Positions 42,951-56,418 of a stretch of 64,000 bases of DNA are shown piece by piece. Each line of letters begins with the position of its first letter. Position 1 is the first letter of the stretch. The position numbers and the translations under genes were made by a program. The notes below the pieces were generated by a model that was not told where the DNA came from, ran no database searches, and saw nothing but the letters and a program-made list of their open reading frames with translations. This DNA is from Alteromonas sp. ALT199 (GTDB taxonomy: Bacteria; Pseudomonadota; Gammaproteobacteria; Enterobacterales; Alteromonadaceae), in the NCBI RefSeq assembly GCF_018619335.1, contig NZ_JAHHDX010000117.1:1-64000 (forward strand). Reading direction: 5' to 3'.

Positions 42951-45728
42951 TATCTGCTTGCGAATAGGCTTACTTAAATGGGCATTCATACCTGCGGCTA
43001 AGCAGGCTTGAATGTCTTCATTAAAAGCGTTGGCAGTTAAGGCTATTATTTTAACCTTATCTTTGTTTCTGCCTTCTTTACGAATAAGCCTAGAAGCAGT
43101 ATGGCCATCCATGATTGGCATCTGACAATCCATTAGCACAACATCGAAGTCATGTTTTTGTTCTGCAGATACGGCATCACGCCCATTTTTTGTTCGAATA
43201 CATTTTATGTTGGCCGATTTAAGCATATCCATAACAATGTCAGCGTTAATATCATTGTCTTCTGCAAGCAGTATGCGTAAATCACTAGGAAGCGTAGGAG
43301 CGATCTCACTTTTGTCTTTAATGACGCCTTCACTTATTGCAGCAGGGATAAGAAAAGTAAAGTTAGTACCTTTTCCCAACTCACTTTCTACGTAGAGTTC
43401 GCCGTCAAGTAACTCAACTAACCCTTTCGATATTGCCAAGCCCAGCCCTGTTCCCCCAAAGTGTCGCGTTGTAGATGCATCAGCTTGCTCAAATTTTTCA
43501 AAAATTAGGTGTACTTTATCAGCGGAAATGCCAATACCTGTATCAATAATCGAAACTTTAAGCTTTGCCTGTGTGTAACTTACGTTTACCGATACCTTAC
43601 CTTCGTTGGTAAACTTAATCGCGTTGCTAAGAAGATTATTGGTAACCTGAGCAATTTTTCCAGCATCAACATCAAGAGTCGTTGGCACATCGCTGCTAAC
43701 GTTAAGTTCAATGTCGTAGCCTTTTATTTGCGATGTGTGTCTATAAAGCTCACAGGACGCAACAAGTAACTCGCGAATGTCACAGTGCTGAATATCACAT
43801 AGCATTTTTCCAGATTCGATTTTCGACCAATCCAAGATGCTGTCTAAAATAATAAGTAGATTAGTAGCTGAACGGGAAATAGTCTTAGCCCTCACAGCAA
43901 CATTTTCGGGTAGGTTGTTCTCGAGCATTAAGTCACAGGAACCAACAATGCCGTTCATTGGTGTTCTTATCTCGTGGCTCATATTGGCAAGAAATTGAGT
44001 TTTAGCGACATTCGCGGCTTCTGCCTCTTTTAAAGCAAAAGCTAAGTGTTCTGTTTTTTCCTCTATCCGTTTCTCTAGAGAGCTATTTAACTCATTAAGT
44101 TCTACGTTTAGTACTTGCTCTACTTCCCTTGCTTCTTTGAGTTCATCAAACGCGTTTAGTAAACGTGTCTCAAGACTCATAAACTCATCGCTTAAAGCAG
44201 ATAGCTCTTGAATATGAAGTGCTCTTTGCGGCGTCTTATTAACGTCTTTTTGGGTGGGGTCGAATTCAGCAATATAGCGAACGAGTCTTCGAATAGGTGC
44301 TCCAACCATTTTGGCCACCACATATCCTGTAAAACTTCCAAAAGCAGATAACGCTAACAATAAGAGTAAATCTTTTAGCAAATAATTGCTCATCAATGCC
44401 AGTAAAAGACGCTTGTCGAAGTAATAGCTAACCTTCCAATTGGCAAAGGACATATTTTCGGTGAACCTCAACCACGTTTTACCATGAGGCCCGTTTTTCA
44501 CCTCAATGGCACAATTAGGTTCACAGGAATAAAATGGCGCTTTAGTTAACGGCTTCATAGTTAACGCATCGGATGCATAAATCACTTCGCCTTTTTGATC
44601 TTCAATAAGCATTGAAAAACCGCCAATACTCAGGCTATCGATAGCATTAAAACTCTTCAGAGATAACGAGCCTTCAACAATACCTTTTGGTACTCCCTCA
44701 CTATCTAAAATTGGCGCAGATAAAGCGACAATCGGGTCGTTGCCAAAACCACGACCTTGAAACACATTAGACAAAAATGGCGTGCCTGACTGCATCACTT
44801 CGTAAAAGTAAGGACGGTAAGCTACATTAGGTAAGCCATTTTGCTTTGCCTTTTCCAGCATACTTGGCGGATAGGCATGGGTAATGTCGCCACTTTCATT
44901 AGCGACAAGGAACGTTAGAAATTCTGGATTATGAGAGGCCACTATCTGTAGATTTGCGGCAGCCGCTTTTTCTAAGTTGCTACTCGATATACTGTTAGAA
45001 ATGACTTGCGCTGTACTGATGATCGCACTTTGATGATAGCGCATAAAATTTGAAAGCTGAAACTCCAGCACATTTACACGTTGCGCCATATAGCTGTGAA
45101 TTTGTTGTTCTTGCTGCTGCTGAAATAAATTTACTGATAAATAAATTACCGCCGTTGAAGCAACGAAGAAACAACCGGCAAAAAAGTAACCGAAAAGAAA
45201 ATGCAATGTGACCTTTTCGGCCTTACTGGAAGTCTGCCGCTTTAGCCCATGTAAGGCTAAATACGCGAAATGACCAGTGATCAGACCAAACACTCCGCTT
45301 ACCCAGGTAACCAAAACCCCTGAGAAAAGCATATTTACGTTATCGTCATCGTAAAGAGAATGCTCTAACATCAAAATGGGCAAAAAGACGATAGACCAAA
45401 AACCTGCGCCGACTTTTATTACTTGCCTTAGTGATTTGTCATAGCCAAATAAGCTTAGCACTATTGGCAGTAGAGTGAGACTTTCTTTACCTACAATACT
45501 TCCGTCACTAAGCCACAATGGAAGGCTTATCAACAGGGCAATGGGAATGGATATAAAAGGCGAAAAGCGTAGGGAAGCGTAAACCGCTGCGCCTATGCCA
45601 AAGGTAGCAATGCCCGTACTATCAAAAGGTGGATTGAGTGCATTTAGCCCAGCACCTAATACACATACAACTAACGCTTGAAAGGCCAGAGACCACGAAA
45701 AGGAAAATGAAAAACTGCCAATTTTCAA
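42912..45728 (-). CDS. Hybrid sensor histidine kinase with MASE1-like membrane sensor
   Basis: 938 residues. Order: a MASE1-like bundle of membrane helices (to about 170), another membrane helix near 190, a periplasmic sensor region like Cache/CHASE (about 210-440), a membrane helix (about 445-465), HAMP-like and coiled-coil linker, HisKA with NMSHEIRTPMNGIVGS (phosphorylated His585), the HATPase N and G boxes (LLSNAIKF, DTGIGIS, HFGGTGLGLAIS), and a receiver with LMDCQMPIMDGH (Asp867) and the final KP. It is an autonomous signalling protein likely feeding an Hpt or a response regulator elsewhere. The ligand is unknown. It ends inside the nhaA gene on the opposite strand. Confidence 0.92.
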   Translation of the reverse strand: MKIGSFSFSFSWSLAFQALVVCVLGAGLNALNPPFDSTGIATFGIGAAVYASLRFSPFISIPIALLISLPLWLSDGSIVGKESLTLLPIVLSLFGYDKSLRQVIKVGAGFWSIVFLPILMLEHSLYDDDNVNMLFSGVLVTWVSGVFGLITGHFAYLALHGLKRQTSSKAEKVTLHFLFGYFFAGCFFVASTAVIYLSVNLFQQQQEQQIHSYMAQRVNVLEFQLSNFMRYHQSAIISTAQVISNSISSSNLEKAAAANLQIVASHNPEFLTFLVANESGDITHAYPPSMLEKAKQNGLPNVAYRPYFYEVMQSGTPFLSNVFQGRGFGNDPIVALSAPILDSEGVPKGIVEGSLSLKSFNAIDSLSIGGFSMLIEDQKGEVIYASDALTMKPLTKAPFYSCEPNCAIEVKNGPHGKTWLRFTENMSFANWKVSYYFDKRLLLALMSNYLLKDLLLLLALSAFGSFTGYVVAKMVGAPIRRLVRYIAEFDPTQKDVNKTPQRALHIQELSALSDEFMSLETRLLNAFDELKEAREVEQVLNVELNELNSSLEKRIEEKTEHLAFALKEAEAANVAKTQFLANMSHEIRTPMNGIVGSCDLMLENNLPENVAVRAKTISRSATNLLIILDSILDWSKIESGKMLCDIQHCDIRELLVASCELYRHTSQIKGYDIELNVSSDVPTTLDVDAGKIAQVTNNLLSNAIKFTNEGKVSVNVSYTQAKLKVSIIDTGIGISADKVHLIFEKFEQADASTTRHFGGTGLGLAISKGLVELLDGELYVESELGKGTNFTFLIPAAISEGVIKDKSEIAPTLPSDLRILLAEDNDINADIVMDMLKSANIKCIRTKNGRDAVSAEQKHDFDVVLMDCQMPIMDGHTASRLIRKEGRNKDKVKIIALTANAFNEDIQACLAAGMNAHLSKPIRKQILFNCIASELTSV

Positions 45729-45750
45729 CGCATGTCTCCAGCTGCCAACA

Positions 45751-47049
45751 TTAATGTTGCGCCATGTAGTCTAAAGTAAAATTAGTAAGAAGCTTCACGC
45801 CCAGTTTCATTCCCTCGTCGTCAACGTAAAACTCTGGCGTGTGATGAGCGGGACTATCTTCTTCTGATACATCGAGGGGCTTGCCGCCGACCCAAACATA
45901 CAAACCAGGTATTTGCTCTTGGAAAAATGAAAAATCTTCTGCTCCAGTAACCGGCTTTGAGAGTAATGTGTTCTCTTCGCCAGCGGTACGCTGCATAGTA
46001 GGCAGCATTGCTCTAGTAAGCTCTGGGTCGTTGTAAGTAATGGGGTAGTAATAGTCTAGGGGCAAAGTAAGCTCCGCTTCTGCGCCCATGCTCTGTGCTA
46101 TGGCTTTCACTTTACGCGGTAACGACTCATAGATATGATCACGGGCGGCTTCATTAAGTGTACGGATCGTGCCTACCATTTCTACTTCGTTTGGAATGAT
46201 ATTAGAACGGTTGCCACCATGAATCGAGCCGATAGAGACCACAGCTGCATCGTCAATCAATTTCAATTCACGACTTACAATGGTTTGAATAGACATGATC
46301 ATTTGTGCAGCAGTAACTACTGGATCTACGCTCTTCCACGGATAGGCGCCGTGTGCCTGCTTTCCATGGATCACAATTTTAAACGGGTCTACTGCGGCCA
46401 TGGTGCCACCAGCGTTATAACGTACTTTACCTACGTCGGTGTTGGCGTTGATATGTAAGCCGAAAATGGCGTCTACTTCAGGGTTCTTCAATACGCCTTC
46501 AGCAACCATAACTTCAGCACCGCCTTTTTCTCCGGCCGGCGCCCCTTCTTCTGCTGGCTGAAAAATAAATTTCACTTTACCTTTCAATTCGCCTTTTATC
46601 TGGGTGAGAATTTTTGCTGCGCCCATGAGCATGGCCATGTGAGTATCGTGACCGCATGCGTGCATAATCGGTACTTCTTTACCATTATACTCGCCTTTTT
46701 GGGTTGAACGATAAACTAAGTCATTTTGTTCTTTTACAGGAAGGCCATCCATATCAGCGCGTAACGCAACCACTGGACCGGGCTTACCCGAATCTAAAAT
46801 AGCTACCACACCGGTTTTTGCTACACCGGTTTGCACATCTAACCCCAAACTTTCAAGATAGTTAGCAACATATTCAGCGGTTTTGAATTCGCGGTTAGAT
46901 AGCTCAGGAAATTTATGGAAGTGGTGGCGCCATTTAATAACATCTGGCTCAACCCAATTGGCAAGCTCATTCACATTAGTTTGAGCAGCGTAGGCGGTAG
47001 AAACAGATACTAACCCTGCAAAAGTAAACGACAGCAACTTCCGGTACAT
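45751..47049 (-). CDS. M20-family amidohydrolase (IAA-amino acid hydrolase / carboxypeptidase type)
   Basis: 432 residues with a signal peptide (MYRKLLSFTFAGLVSVSTAYA). The metal-binding pattern is complete: RHHFHKFPELSNREFKTA, MHACGHDTHMAMLMGAA and FIFQPAEEGAPAGEKGGAEVM, then DAIFGLHIN. These are the amidohydrolase-type M20D enzymes that cleave N-acyl or aromatic amino acid conjugates. Export implies a periplasmic or secreted role. The gene follows the histidine kinase gene by 22 bases on the minus strand, but as it is upstream (45751-47049), the kinase may be read from its transcript. Confidence 0.9.
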   Translation of the reverse strand: MYRKLLSFTFAGLVSVSTAYAAQTNVNELANWVEPDVIKWRHHFHKFPELSNREFKTAEYVANYLESLGLDVQTGVAKTGVVAILDSGKPGPVVALRADMDGLPVKEQNDLVYRSTQKGEYNGKEVPIMHACGHDTHMAMLMGAAKILTQIKGELKGKVKFIFQPAEEGAPAGEKGGAEVMVAEGVLKNPEVDAIFGLHINANTDVGKVRYNAGGTMAAVDPFKIVIHGKQAHGAYPWKSVDPVVTAAQMIMSIQTIVSRELKLIDDAAVVSIGSIHGGNRSNIIPNEVEMVGTIRTLNEAARDHIYESLPRKVKAIAQSMGAEAELTLPLDYYYPITYNDPELTRAMLPTMQRTAGEENTLLSKPVTGAEDFSFFQEQIPGLYVWVGGKPLDVSEEDSPAHHTPEFYVDDEGMKLGVKLLTNFTLDYMAQH

Positions 47050-47232
47050 AATAATTATTTCCTTTGATGTTTTTTAAACAGAATAAATCATCTCGGGGAA
47101 GAACACACCACTGAATGAACAATTGCAATCAAAACTAAATAGGCGATAAGTTTTGAAAATACCTGATTAATCAGCGCATGAATACTAGACGGAAGTATAA
47201 GAAAAATAACATATGCGAGAGATACAATAAAA

Positions 47233-47252
47233 AAGGCGCCATTTGGCGCCTT
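47233..47252 (-). terminator. Terminator after rho
   Basis: AAGGCGCC pairs with GGCGCCTT around a short loop, 25 bases after the rho stop; on the minus strand it is followed by TTTTTTATTG. Confidence 0.85.
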
Positions 47253-47276
47253 ACAGATATACGATAGTACTTTTAA

Positions 47277-48542
47277 CTAGCTCTTTTGTCTGCGCATTGC
47301 GTCAAAGAATTCGTTGTTAGTCTTGGTCATCGATAGCTTACTAATAAGGAATTCCATCGCGTCAATTTCTGACATTTCGTGGACAATTTTGCGAAGGATC
47401 CACATTTTCTGTAGTTCGTCTTGCGCAGTAAGCAACTCTTCACGACGTGTACCAGAGCGGTTAAAGTCGATAGCTGGGAATACACGCTTTTCCGCAATCT
47501 TGCGATTAAGGTGTAATTCCATGTTACCTGTACCTTTAAACTCTTCGTAGATAACCTCATCCATCTTAGAGCCAGTATCAATTAGCGCTGTTGCAATAAT
47601 TGTTAAGCTTCCGCCTTCCTCAACATTACGAGCAGCACCAAAGAAGCGTTTAGGCTTATGCAGCGCATTAGCATCAACACCACCGGTAAGTACTTTACCA
47701 GATGAAGGAATTACCGTGTTGTATGCACGAGCAAGACGGGTAATCGAATCTAGCAAAATAACCACGTCTTTTTTGTGTTCTACAAGACGCTTAGCTTTCT
47801 CGATAACCATTTCAGCCACTTGTACGTGACGACTTGCTGGCTCATCAAATGTTGATGCAACCACTTCACCCTGAACTAGGCGATGCATCTCGGTTACTTC
47901 TTCTGGACGTTCGTCGATAAGTAACACCATTAACTCACAATCAGGGTGGTTAGCGGCAATAGACTGGGCGATATTTTGAAGAAGTAGTGTTTTACCTGCT
48001 TTAGGTGGCGCAACAATTAGACCACGCTGACCTTTACCTATTGGAGAGGCAAGGTCTAGTACACGGGCCGTAATGTCTTCAGTAGACCCATTACCACGTT
48101 CCATGCGCAAACGGTCTGCGGCGTGTAGCGGTGTCAGGTTTTCGAAAAGAATCTTATTACGTGAGTTTTCAGGCTTGTCGAAGTTTACTTCGCGAATTTT
48201 TAATAGGGCGAAATATCGTTCACTGTCTTTCGGTGGACGAATTTTTCCGGCAATCGTATCACCGGTACGCAGATTAAAGCGTCGGATTTGGCTTGGCGAC
48301 ACATATATGTCGTCAGGACCAGCTAGATACGATGAATCAGCTGAGCGTAAAAAGCCGAAACCGTCCTGTAAAATTTCTAGTACCCCATCCCCAAAGATGT
48401 CTTCACCGCTTTTGGCGTGAGTCTTAAGGATTGAGAAAATGATGTCTTGTTTTCTGGCGCGCGCCATGTTTTCCAGGCCCATTTCCTCGGCCAGGTTAAC
48501 CAACTCGCTTATTGGTTTGTTCTTTAATTCAGTTAAATTCAT
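47277..48542 (-). CDS. rho: Transcription termination factor Rho
   Basis: 421 residues from ATG 48542 (start [34 protein letters not shown] as in other Rho proteins; a GTG 48590 start would add 16 residues unlike the family). The RNA-binding OSB-fold, Walker [23 protein letters not shown] and the Q/R loops are present. Its hexamer pulls RNA to end transcription. The upstream region (48543-48770) is the untranslated leader typical of rho, which is often autoregulated. trxA lies upstream with its own terminator, the classical trxA-rho order. Confidence 0.98.
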   Translation of the reverse strand: MNLTELKNKPISELVNLAEEMGLENMARARKQDIIFSILKTHAKSGEDIFGDGVLEILQDGFGFLRSADSSYLAGPDDIYVSPSQIRRFNLRTGDTIAGKIRPPKDSERYFALLKIREVNFDKPENSRNKILFENLTPLHAADRLRMERGNGSTEDITARVLDLASPIGKGQRGLIVAPPKAGKTLLLQNIAQSIAANHPDCELMVLLIDERPEEVTEMHRLVQGEVVASTFDEPASRHVQVAEMVIEKAKRLVEHKKDVVILLDSITRLARAYNTVIPSSGKVLTGGVDANALHKPKRFFGAARNVEEGGSLTIIATALIDTGSKMDEVIYEEFKGTGNMELHLNRKIAEKRVFPAIDFNRSGTRREELLTAQDELQKMWILRKIVHEMSEIDAMEFLISKLSMTKTNNEFFDAMRRQKS

Positions 48543-48774
48543 ACTGGTGGGTCTTTGTGCTTGAACTTCGCTTACAGGACTTATTGTCACTCTGTTCTAG
48601 TTTAGATTTGATATCACCCGGATATGGGTGTAGGCAGAATGCTGCTCGGATGAGCGCTGAGGAAAAGTTAGCACTATATTTAACCAACGTCCAGCGTTTT
48701 ACCACCGAAATGTTAAATAAAATGTTGCGCCCTTCTCTAAAACTAAATGCAAGTACCTGAGATGCAAATAAAAA

Positions 48775-48797
48775 CCGGCGCTTAATTCGCACCGGCT
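48775..48797 (-). terminator. Terminator between trxA and rho
   Basis: CCGGCGC (48775-48781) and GCACCGG (48789-48795) form a hairpin with one mismatch; the minus strand then reads a T-run. It follows the trxA stop by about 17 bases. Confidence 0.75.
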
Positions 48798-48813
48798 TTT
48801 ACTCTTTTTTCAA

Positions 48814-49140
48814 TTAAAGATTTTCGTTAAGAAACTCTGTCAATTGAGCTTTTGATAACGCGCCAACTTTAGTTGCTGCAACGCTACCGTTTTTGAAAAG
48901 TAGCAATGTAGGAATACCACGAATGCCATATTTAGGCGGAGTTTCGTTATTTTCATCGACATTCAACTTGCCAACTGTTAACTTGCCATCAAACTCGGTC
49001 GCAACTTCTTCTAAGATTGGTGCGATCATTTTACACGGGCCACACCATTCGGCCCAGAAGTCAACCAGTACAGGACCTTCAGCATTGATAACATCTGCTT
49101 CGAATTTATCGTCAGATAACTGGATAATTTTGTCGCTCAT
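48814..49140 (-). CDS. trxA: Thioredoxin
   Basis: 108 residues from ATG 49140 ([16 protein letters not shown]); an upstream start at 49224 would add 28 residues without family support. The active site [15 protein letters not shown] and cis-Pro region [14 protein letters not shown] are intact. It reduces disulfides in the cytoplasm with thioredoxin reductase. It is the gene upstream of rho on the minus strand, and divergent from rhlB with 100 bases between. Confidence 0.98.
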   Translation of the reverse strand: MSDKIIQLSDDKFEADVINAEGPVLVDFWAEWCGPCKMIAPILEEVATEFDGKLTVGKLNVDENNETPPKYGIRGIPTLLLFKNGSVAATKVGALSKAQLTEFLNENL

Positions 49141-49240
49141 TCTTTTCTCCATTATTGGTCTGTCGCTGATTTGTCTCAGCCCGACCATAAGTGTTATATA
49201 GAAACTGTTTTTTAATGCAAGCACTGATAAGCTATAAGCT

Positions 49241-50527
49241 ATGCCTACTCACTTAACTGATACTCACTTTTCCGACCTACCGATTAACGGTAAGGTTGTT
49301 GACGCCTTAACGGCAGCTAATTTTTCACATTGTACACCAATTCAAGCACTTGCACTGCCTCCATTATTGGAAGGTCACGACATTGCAGGTCAGGCTCAAA
49401 CCGGTACCGGTAAAACCATTGCTTTTTTGGTGGCTACATTTCACTATTTGCTAAGCAAAGCAGAAAATGCAGATAACAGCAAATCAAATGGCCCTCGCGC
49501 AATTATTATGGCGCCAACCAGAGAGCTTGCCGTTCAAATCTTTAACGACGCCAAACTGCTTAGTGAGCATACTGGATTGTCGCTTGGTTTGATTTATGGG
49601 GGCGAAGGTTACCAAAGTCAACGTGAAACTTTGGAAGAAGGGGTAGATATTATAATTGGTACGACAGGACGCATTCTTGATTACTATAAGCAAAATGTGT
49701 TCACACTGAAGAATATTCAGGTTGCCGTACTTGATGAAGCCGATCGCATGTTCGATTTAGGTTTCATAAAAGATATCCGCTTCTTATTTCGCCGTTTGCC
49801 CCCTGCGAGCGAACGCTTGAGCATGTTGTTCTCTGCAACGCTTAGCTACCGCGTGCAGGAACTTGCCTACGAACACATGAATAATCCAACCCATGTTCAA
49901 GTAGCACCAGAACAAACAACGGCTACGCGTGTTAGCCAGGAGCTGTTCTACCCTTCCGACGATGACAAAATGCTGCTGCTTCTCACCTTACTTGAAGAAG
50001 AATGGCCTGAAAAAGCGATTGTTTTTGCAAATACAAAGAACAGCTGTGAAAGAGTCACTGATTGGCTAACCGCCGATGGTCATCGTGTGGGCTTGCTAAG
50101 TGGCGATGTACCCCAGAAGAAACGCTTGGGTATATTAGAAGACTTTACTAAGGGTAAACTGGATATTTTAGTTGCTACTGATGTAGCTGCTCGGGGTCTC
50201 CACATTGATGCAGTAACACACGTATTTAACTACGATTTGCCAGATGATGCGGAAGACTATGTACATCGTATTGGTCGTACTGGGCGTGCTGGACAAAGCG
50301 GCGTTGCCATTAGCTTTGCCTGCGAGAAATACGCGCTAAACCTACCTGCTATCGAACAGTACATTCAACAAGCAATTCCGGTTACAGACTATGACAGTAG
50401 TGCGTTAATTGACGATGTGACGCCTCCAAAGCCTCGCAGAAGACGCACACCGAACAACCGTAATAGTTCACGACGTGGAAATACTAGAGGCCGCGGCAAG
50501 CCGCAGCAGCGAAATAATAAGGCGTAA
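49241..50527 (+). CDS. rhlB: ATP-dependent RNA helicase RhlB
   Basis: 428 residues, DEAD-box layout: Q motif ([16 protein letters not shown]), Walker [25 protein letters not shown], and the second domain with [12 protein letters not shown] and [10 protein letters not shown]. The Arg/Asn/Ser-rich C-tail (from about residue 395: [22 protein letters not shown]) binds RNA and RNase E as in RhlB. It unwinds structured RNA for the degradosome. It is in the classical trxA / rhlB-gppA position and is followed 26 bases later by gppA. Confidence 0.95.
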   Translation: MPTHLTDTHFSDLPINGKVVDALTAANFSHCTPIQALALPPLLEGHDIAGQAQTGTGKTIAFLVATFHYLLSKAENADNSKSNGPRAIIMAPTRELAVQIFNDAKLLSEHTGLSLGLIYGGEGYQSQRETLEEGVDIIIGTTGRILDYYKQNVFTLKNIQVAVLDEADRMFDLGFIKDIRFLFRRLPPASERLSMLFSATLSYRVQELAYEHMNNPTHVQVAPEQTTATRVSQELFYPSDDDKMLLLLTLLEEEWPEKAIVFANTKNSCERVTDWLTADGHRVGLLSGDVPQKKRLGILEDFTKGKLDILVATDVAARGLHIDAVTHVFNYDLPDDAEDYVHRIGRTGRAGQSGVAISFACEKYALNLPAIEQYIQQAIPVTDYDSSALIDDVTPPKPRRRRTPNNRNSSRRGNTRGRGKPQQRNNKA

Positions 50528-50553
50528 AGATATTTAATAAGAATCGAGATTTT

Positions 50554-52065
50554 ATGCAGGCAGAACTCCAGCACGACGCACAAACCTACGGCGAATATTA
50601 CGCCGCCGTAGACTTAGGCTCTAACAGCTTTCACATGGTGATTGTTCACGTTGTTAACGGCAGTGTGCAAATAATAGGGAAAATTAAACAGAAAGTGCGC
50701 TTAGCAGCAGGTTTAAATGATGATTTCGCACTTGATGACGTAAGTATGGAACGCGGCTGGCAGTGCCTGCAAGTTTTCTCAGAGCGCCTGCAGGATATTC
50801 CTCCGTCAAATATTAAAATTGTTGCCACCGCTACACTACGCCTAGCAACCAATGCTCATATTTTCATTCGCAAAGCGGAAGAAATTCTCAATCACAAGCT
50901 TGATGTAATAAGCGGTGAAGAAGAAGCACGACAAATCTATCTTGGCGTAGCTTATACGTCAGCTAACCAAGGTAATAGCTTGGTTATAGATATTGGCGGT
51001 GCTAGTACCGAAATCATTATTGGCAATGACATGCAGCCTATCCACCTTAAAAGTTTGGATATGGGTTGCGTTACCTTTATGGAGCGCTACTTCACCGGTG
51101 GCAAAATTACCGAAGAAAATTTCGAAAACGCCAAACAAGCGGCACATACGCTGATTGCCGACGTATCGAACGCCTTTTTGTGCTTTGACTGGGAAAATTG
51201 TTTAGGTGCTTCAGGTACACCACAAGCAATTACCGAAATTCTAGTCGCACAAGGTATAAGCGATGCTATTCGCTTAGATTACCTCTATCACTTAAAAAAG
51301 CAGTGTATCGAATGCGGGAGCATCAAAACCCTTGATATCGATGGCTTAGAAGATAATAGAAAAGCTATTTTCCCTTCTGGCTTGGCTATTCTGATCAGCT
51401 TGTTTGAAGCGCTAAGTATTAAGCACATGAATATTTCTGGTGGAGCCCTGCGTGAGGGACTTATCTACGGTATGTTAGATAACGTCACAGAAAACGACCG
51501 TCGTCAGCAAACGCTTAATCAAGCAAAACAGCGTTATCATATTGACAAAAATCACGCGAACTCGGTTCGCCATGTCGCACTAGCTTTATGCCACCAACTT
51601 TGTGCACAACAAAACATTTGCCACCTAGATACGGAAACCATTTTAGGAGCAGCTGCACAGTTACATGAAATTGGCCTGCATATCGAATACAAGCGCCACC
51701 ACGAGCACGGTGAATATATTTTAAGTCATATAGATTTACCCGGCTTCACTCGTTTACAACGTTCTGCAATTCGCGATCTAGTAGCGCAACATCGTTTAAC
51801 TATTGATACGCAAATTCTGGAAAAGTATCACGAAGACTACAGGCCAATGCTAAAAGGCTTACTTCGAGTGTTGAGGATTGCCGTGGTTTTATGTCTGAGA
51901 CGCCAAAACAAGCATATACCTGAAGTATCATTGAGCTGTGAAGATAGCAAGTGGACACTTACATTTCCTGATGGATGGCTAAAGTCACATCCATTGATTA
52001 ATGCAGAGCTAGCTAATGAGTGCTGGTTACAACATAAGGCCGGATGCGAACTTGTATGTGTGTAA
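50554..52065 (+). CDS. gppA: Exopolyphosphatase / guanosine pentaphosphate phosphohydrolase
   Basis: 503 residues. The N-terminal actin-like fold has AAVDLGSNSFHMVIVHVVNG and LVIDIGGASTEIIIGND; GEEEARQIYLGVAYT and a C-terminal HD-like helical domain (HVALALCHQLC, EIGLHIEYKRHHEHGEYIL) fit the Ppx/GppA family. It removes phosphate from pppGpp and polyphosphate ends, connecting stringent response and phosphate stores. Synteny with rhlB supports the gppA name. A strong bidirectional terminator follows. Confidence 0.95.
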   Translation: MQAELQHDAQTYGEYYAAVDLGSNSFHMVIVHVVNGSVQIIGKIKQKVRLAAGLNDDFALDDVSMERGWQCLQVFSERLQDIPPSNIKIVATATLRLATNAHIFIRKAEEILNHKLDVISGEEEARQIYLGVAYTSANQGNSLVIDIGGASTEIIIGNDMQPIHLKSLDMGCVTFMERYFTGGKITEENFENAKQAAHTLIADVSNAFLCFDWENCLGASGTPQAITEILVAQGISDAIRLDYLYHLKKQCIECGSIKTLDIDGLEDNRKAIFPSGLAILISLFEALSIKHMNISGGALREGLIYGMLDNVTENDRRQQTLNQAKQRYHIDKNHANSVRHVALALCHQLCAQQNICHLDTETILGAAAQLHEIGLHIEYKRHHEHGEYILSHIDLPGFTRLQRSAIRDLVAQHRLTIDTQILEKYHEDYRPMLKGLLRVLRIAVVLCLRRQNKHIPEVSLSCEDSKWTLTFPDGWLKSHPLINAELANECWLQHKAGCELVCV

Positions 52066-52094
52066 GTACTCACACCAATTTTTTAGCGAAGACT

Positions 52095-52123
52095 AAAAAA
52101 GCCGTGCTTAGCACGGCTTTTTT
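52095..52123. terminator. Bidirectional terminator between gppA and hemB
   Basis: AAAAAAGCCGTGC and GCACGGCTTTTTT form a perfect 13-bp stem with a three-base loop; A and T runs flank both sides, so it can stop both convergent transcripts. Confidence 0.92.
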
Positions 52124-52152
52124 ACTGTGGATGACAACTCACTTTCCCATAG

Positions 52153-55067
<2,915 letters not shown>

Positions 55068-55079
55068 ACAAACCTATGT

Positions 55080-55856
55080 TTAGCTAAGAGAAAACAACTC
55101 ACAGCTATTAGCATAACTGCTAATACACAATTTATCAGTCTCTACTTGCAGATATTCGCCTAATTGCTGAGCTATATGCGGTAGAAAAGCAGGCTCGTTG
55201 TTGCGCTTTCGAGGACGTAATGTTTTTGGAAATAAATACGGCGCATCAGTTTCAAGAATAAGTCGCTCTAACGGAATATGTTTCACAGCTTCGCGTAAAT
55301 CTTCACCGCGCTTATCGTCACATACCCACCCTGTGATGCCGATATAAAGCCCTAGCGATAAATACTGCTTCACCTGTTCACTGGTACCTGTAAAGCAGTG
55401 AGCAATTCCACCTTTTAAACGAGGCATGTATTGGCTTAATAACTCAATCTGTTGGTTAAACGCATCTCTTTCATGTAAGTACACGGGCAAATGCAACGAA
55501 GCGGCTATTTTCAACTGCGCTTCGAACACCGCTAATTGAACGTCTTGGGGTGAAAAGTTGCGATTGAAGTCCAAACCACATTCACCAATGGCTACACACC
55601 CCTGGTGTTGTGCAAGTTCATTTAGTCGAAGGTAGTCGCTCTCAGTAACATCTTTAGCATTGTGCGGATGTACACCAATAGTGAAACAACATTGGCTGGG
55701 GTACTTTTTATAAAGTGCAATTGCTTCGTCCCACTCGTTAGGATGAGTAGTGATAATGCATAGCTTTTCAACGCCGGCTTCTTGCGCACGGCTTATAACA
55801 TCGTCGGCGTCAAAACGCTTATCAAGCAAATTGACGCCCGCATCAAACCATGGCAC
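55080..55856 (-). CDS. tatD: TatD-family metal-dependent hydrolase
   Basis: 258 residues. TIM-barrel hydrolase pattern: FDAGVNLLDKRFDADD (the usual first HxH region is altered to DAGVN as in TatD proper), TIGVHPHNAKD, AIGECGLDFNRNFSP, VYLHERDAFNQQIE and LETDAPYLFP. The E. coli enzyme is a Mg-dependent DNase linked to DNA repair and quality control, in the tatABCD operon. Here it is downstream of tatABC with one unknown gene between. Confidence 0.9.
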   Translation of the reverse strand: MPWFDAGVNLLDKRFDADDVISRAQEAGVEKLCIITTHPNEWDEAIALYKKYPSQCCFTIGVHPHNAKDVTESDYLRLNELAQHQGCVAIGECGLDFNRNFSPQDVQLAVFEAQLKIAASLHLPVYLHERDAFNQQIELLSQYMPRLKGGIAHCFTGTSEQVKQYLSLGLYIGITGWVCDDKRGEDLREAVKHIPLERLILETDAPYLFPKTLRPRKRNNEPAFLPHIAQQLGEYLQVETDKLCISSYANSCELFSLS

Positions 55857-56393
55857 TTACTTAACGCGCTTCACTTTCATGCGCTTGTTAAGACCTTCTA
55901 CACTTAAGAAGAAAGCCCCTAACAGCCCTCGTTCCACAGCGACAGGCTGGCCTTCCTTAAGCTTCATGTAGGTGTCATCTGTTTGTTGCCATACAGAACC
56001 GTCACTAAACGAAATAACGTACTTATCACGAAGACTTTTCTTAAGTGACTTAATGCTAACCAAAATTTCAGACGCTTCTTTTGTAAGGTCTCGCTTGTGC
56101 TCCAAACCAAATTCATTTTCTGGTTGAGAGGTAAGACGCGATGGCTTTGCCGCGGGAGGTGTCGCTTTGCTATTATTAGCCGCCCCTCTATAAGTTTGTA
56201 ACTGGCCGATTTCAGCGTTTACCCCATCGTACTGGCTAAGCGACTTTGCTACTTTGTCGAAGCACATTAGACGTTTTAAACTGTTATCTGTATTTCGGCA
56301 TTTCTCCATTGCATCGCCGATAGATTCAGCCTGTGCGTTCATTGCGCCAAACGCACACAATAAAGTGGCAAGAGAAAGCAGTCGTATTTTCAT
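55857..56393 (-). CDS. Exported protein of unknown function between tatC and tatD
   Basis: 178 residues from ATG 56393, which begins a good signal peptide (MKIRLLSLATLLCAFGAMNAQA). An earlier frame start at 56474 overlaps tatC and has no signal. The mature N-terminus EKCRNTDNSLKRLMCFDKVAKSL has two Cys twelve apart, typical of small proteins with a disulfide at the start of a helical domain. The C-terminal half (LVSIKSLKKSLRDKYVISFSDGSVWQQTDDTYMKLKEGQPVAVERGLLGAFFL) looks like a small beta domain. I know no name. It is probably part of the tat operon and could be a Sec-exported partner. Confidence 0.7.
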   Translation of the reverse strand: MKIRLLSLATLLCAFGAMNAQAESIGDAMEKCRNTDNSLKRLMCFDKVAKSLSQYDGVNAEIGQLQTYRGAANNSKATPPAAKPSRLTSQPENEFGLEHKRDLTKEASEILVSIKSLKKSLRDKYVISFSDGSVWQQTDDTYMKLKEGQPVAVERGLLGAFFLSVEGLNKRMKVKRVK

Positions 56394-56418
56394 TGTTATT
56401 CCTTTCTTTTTATAACTT

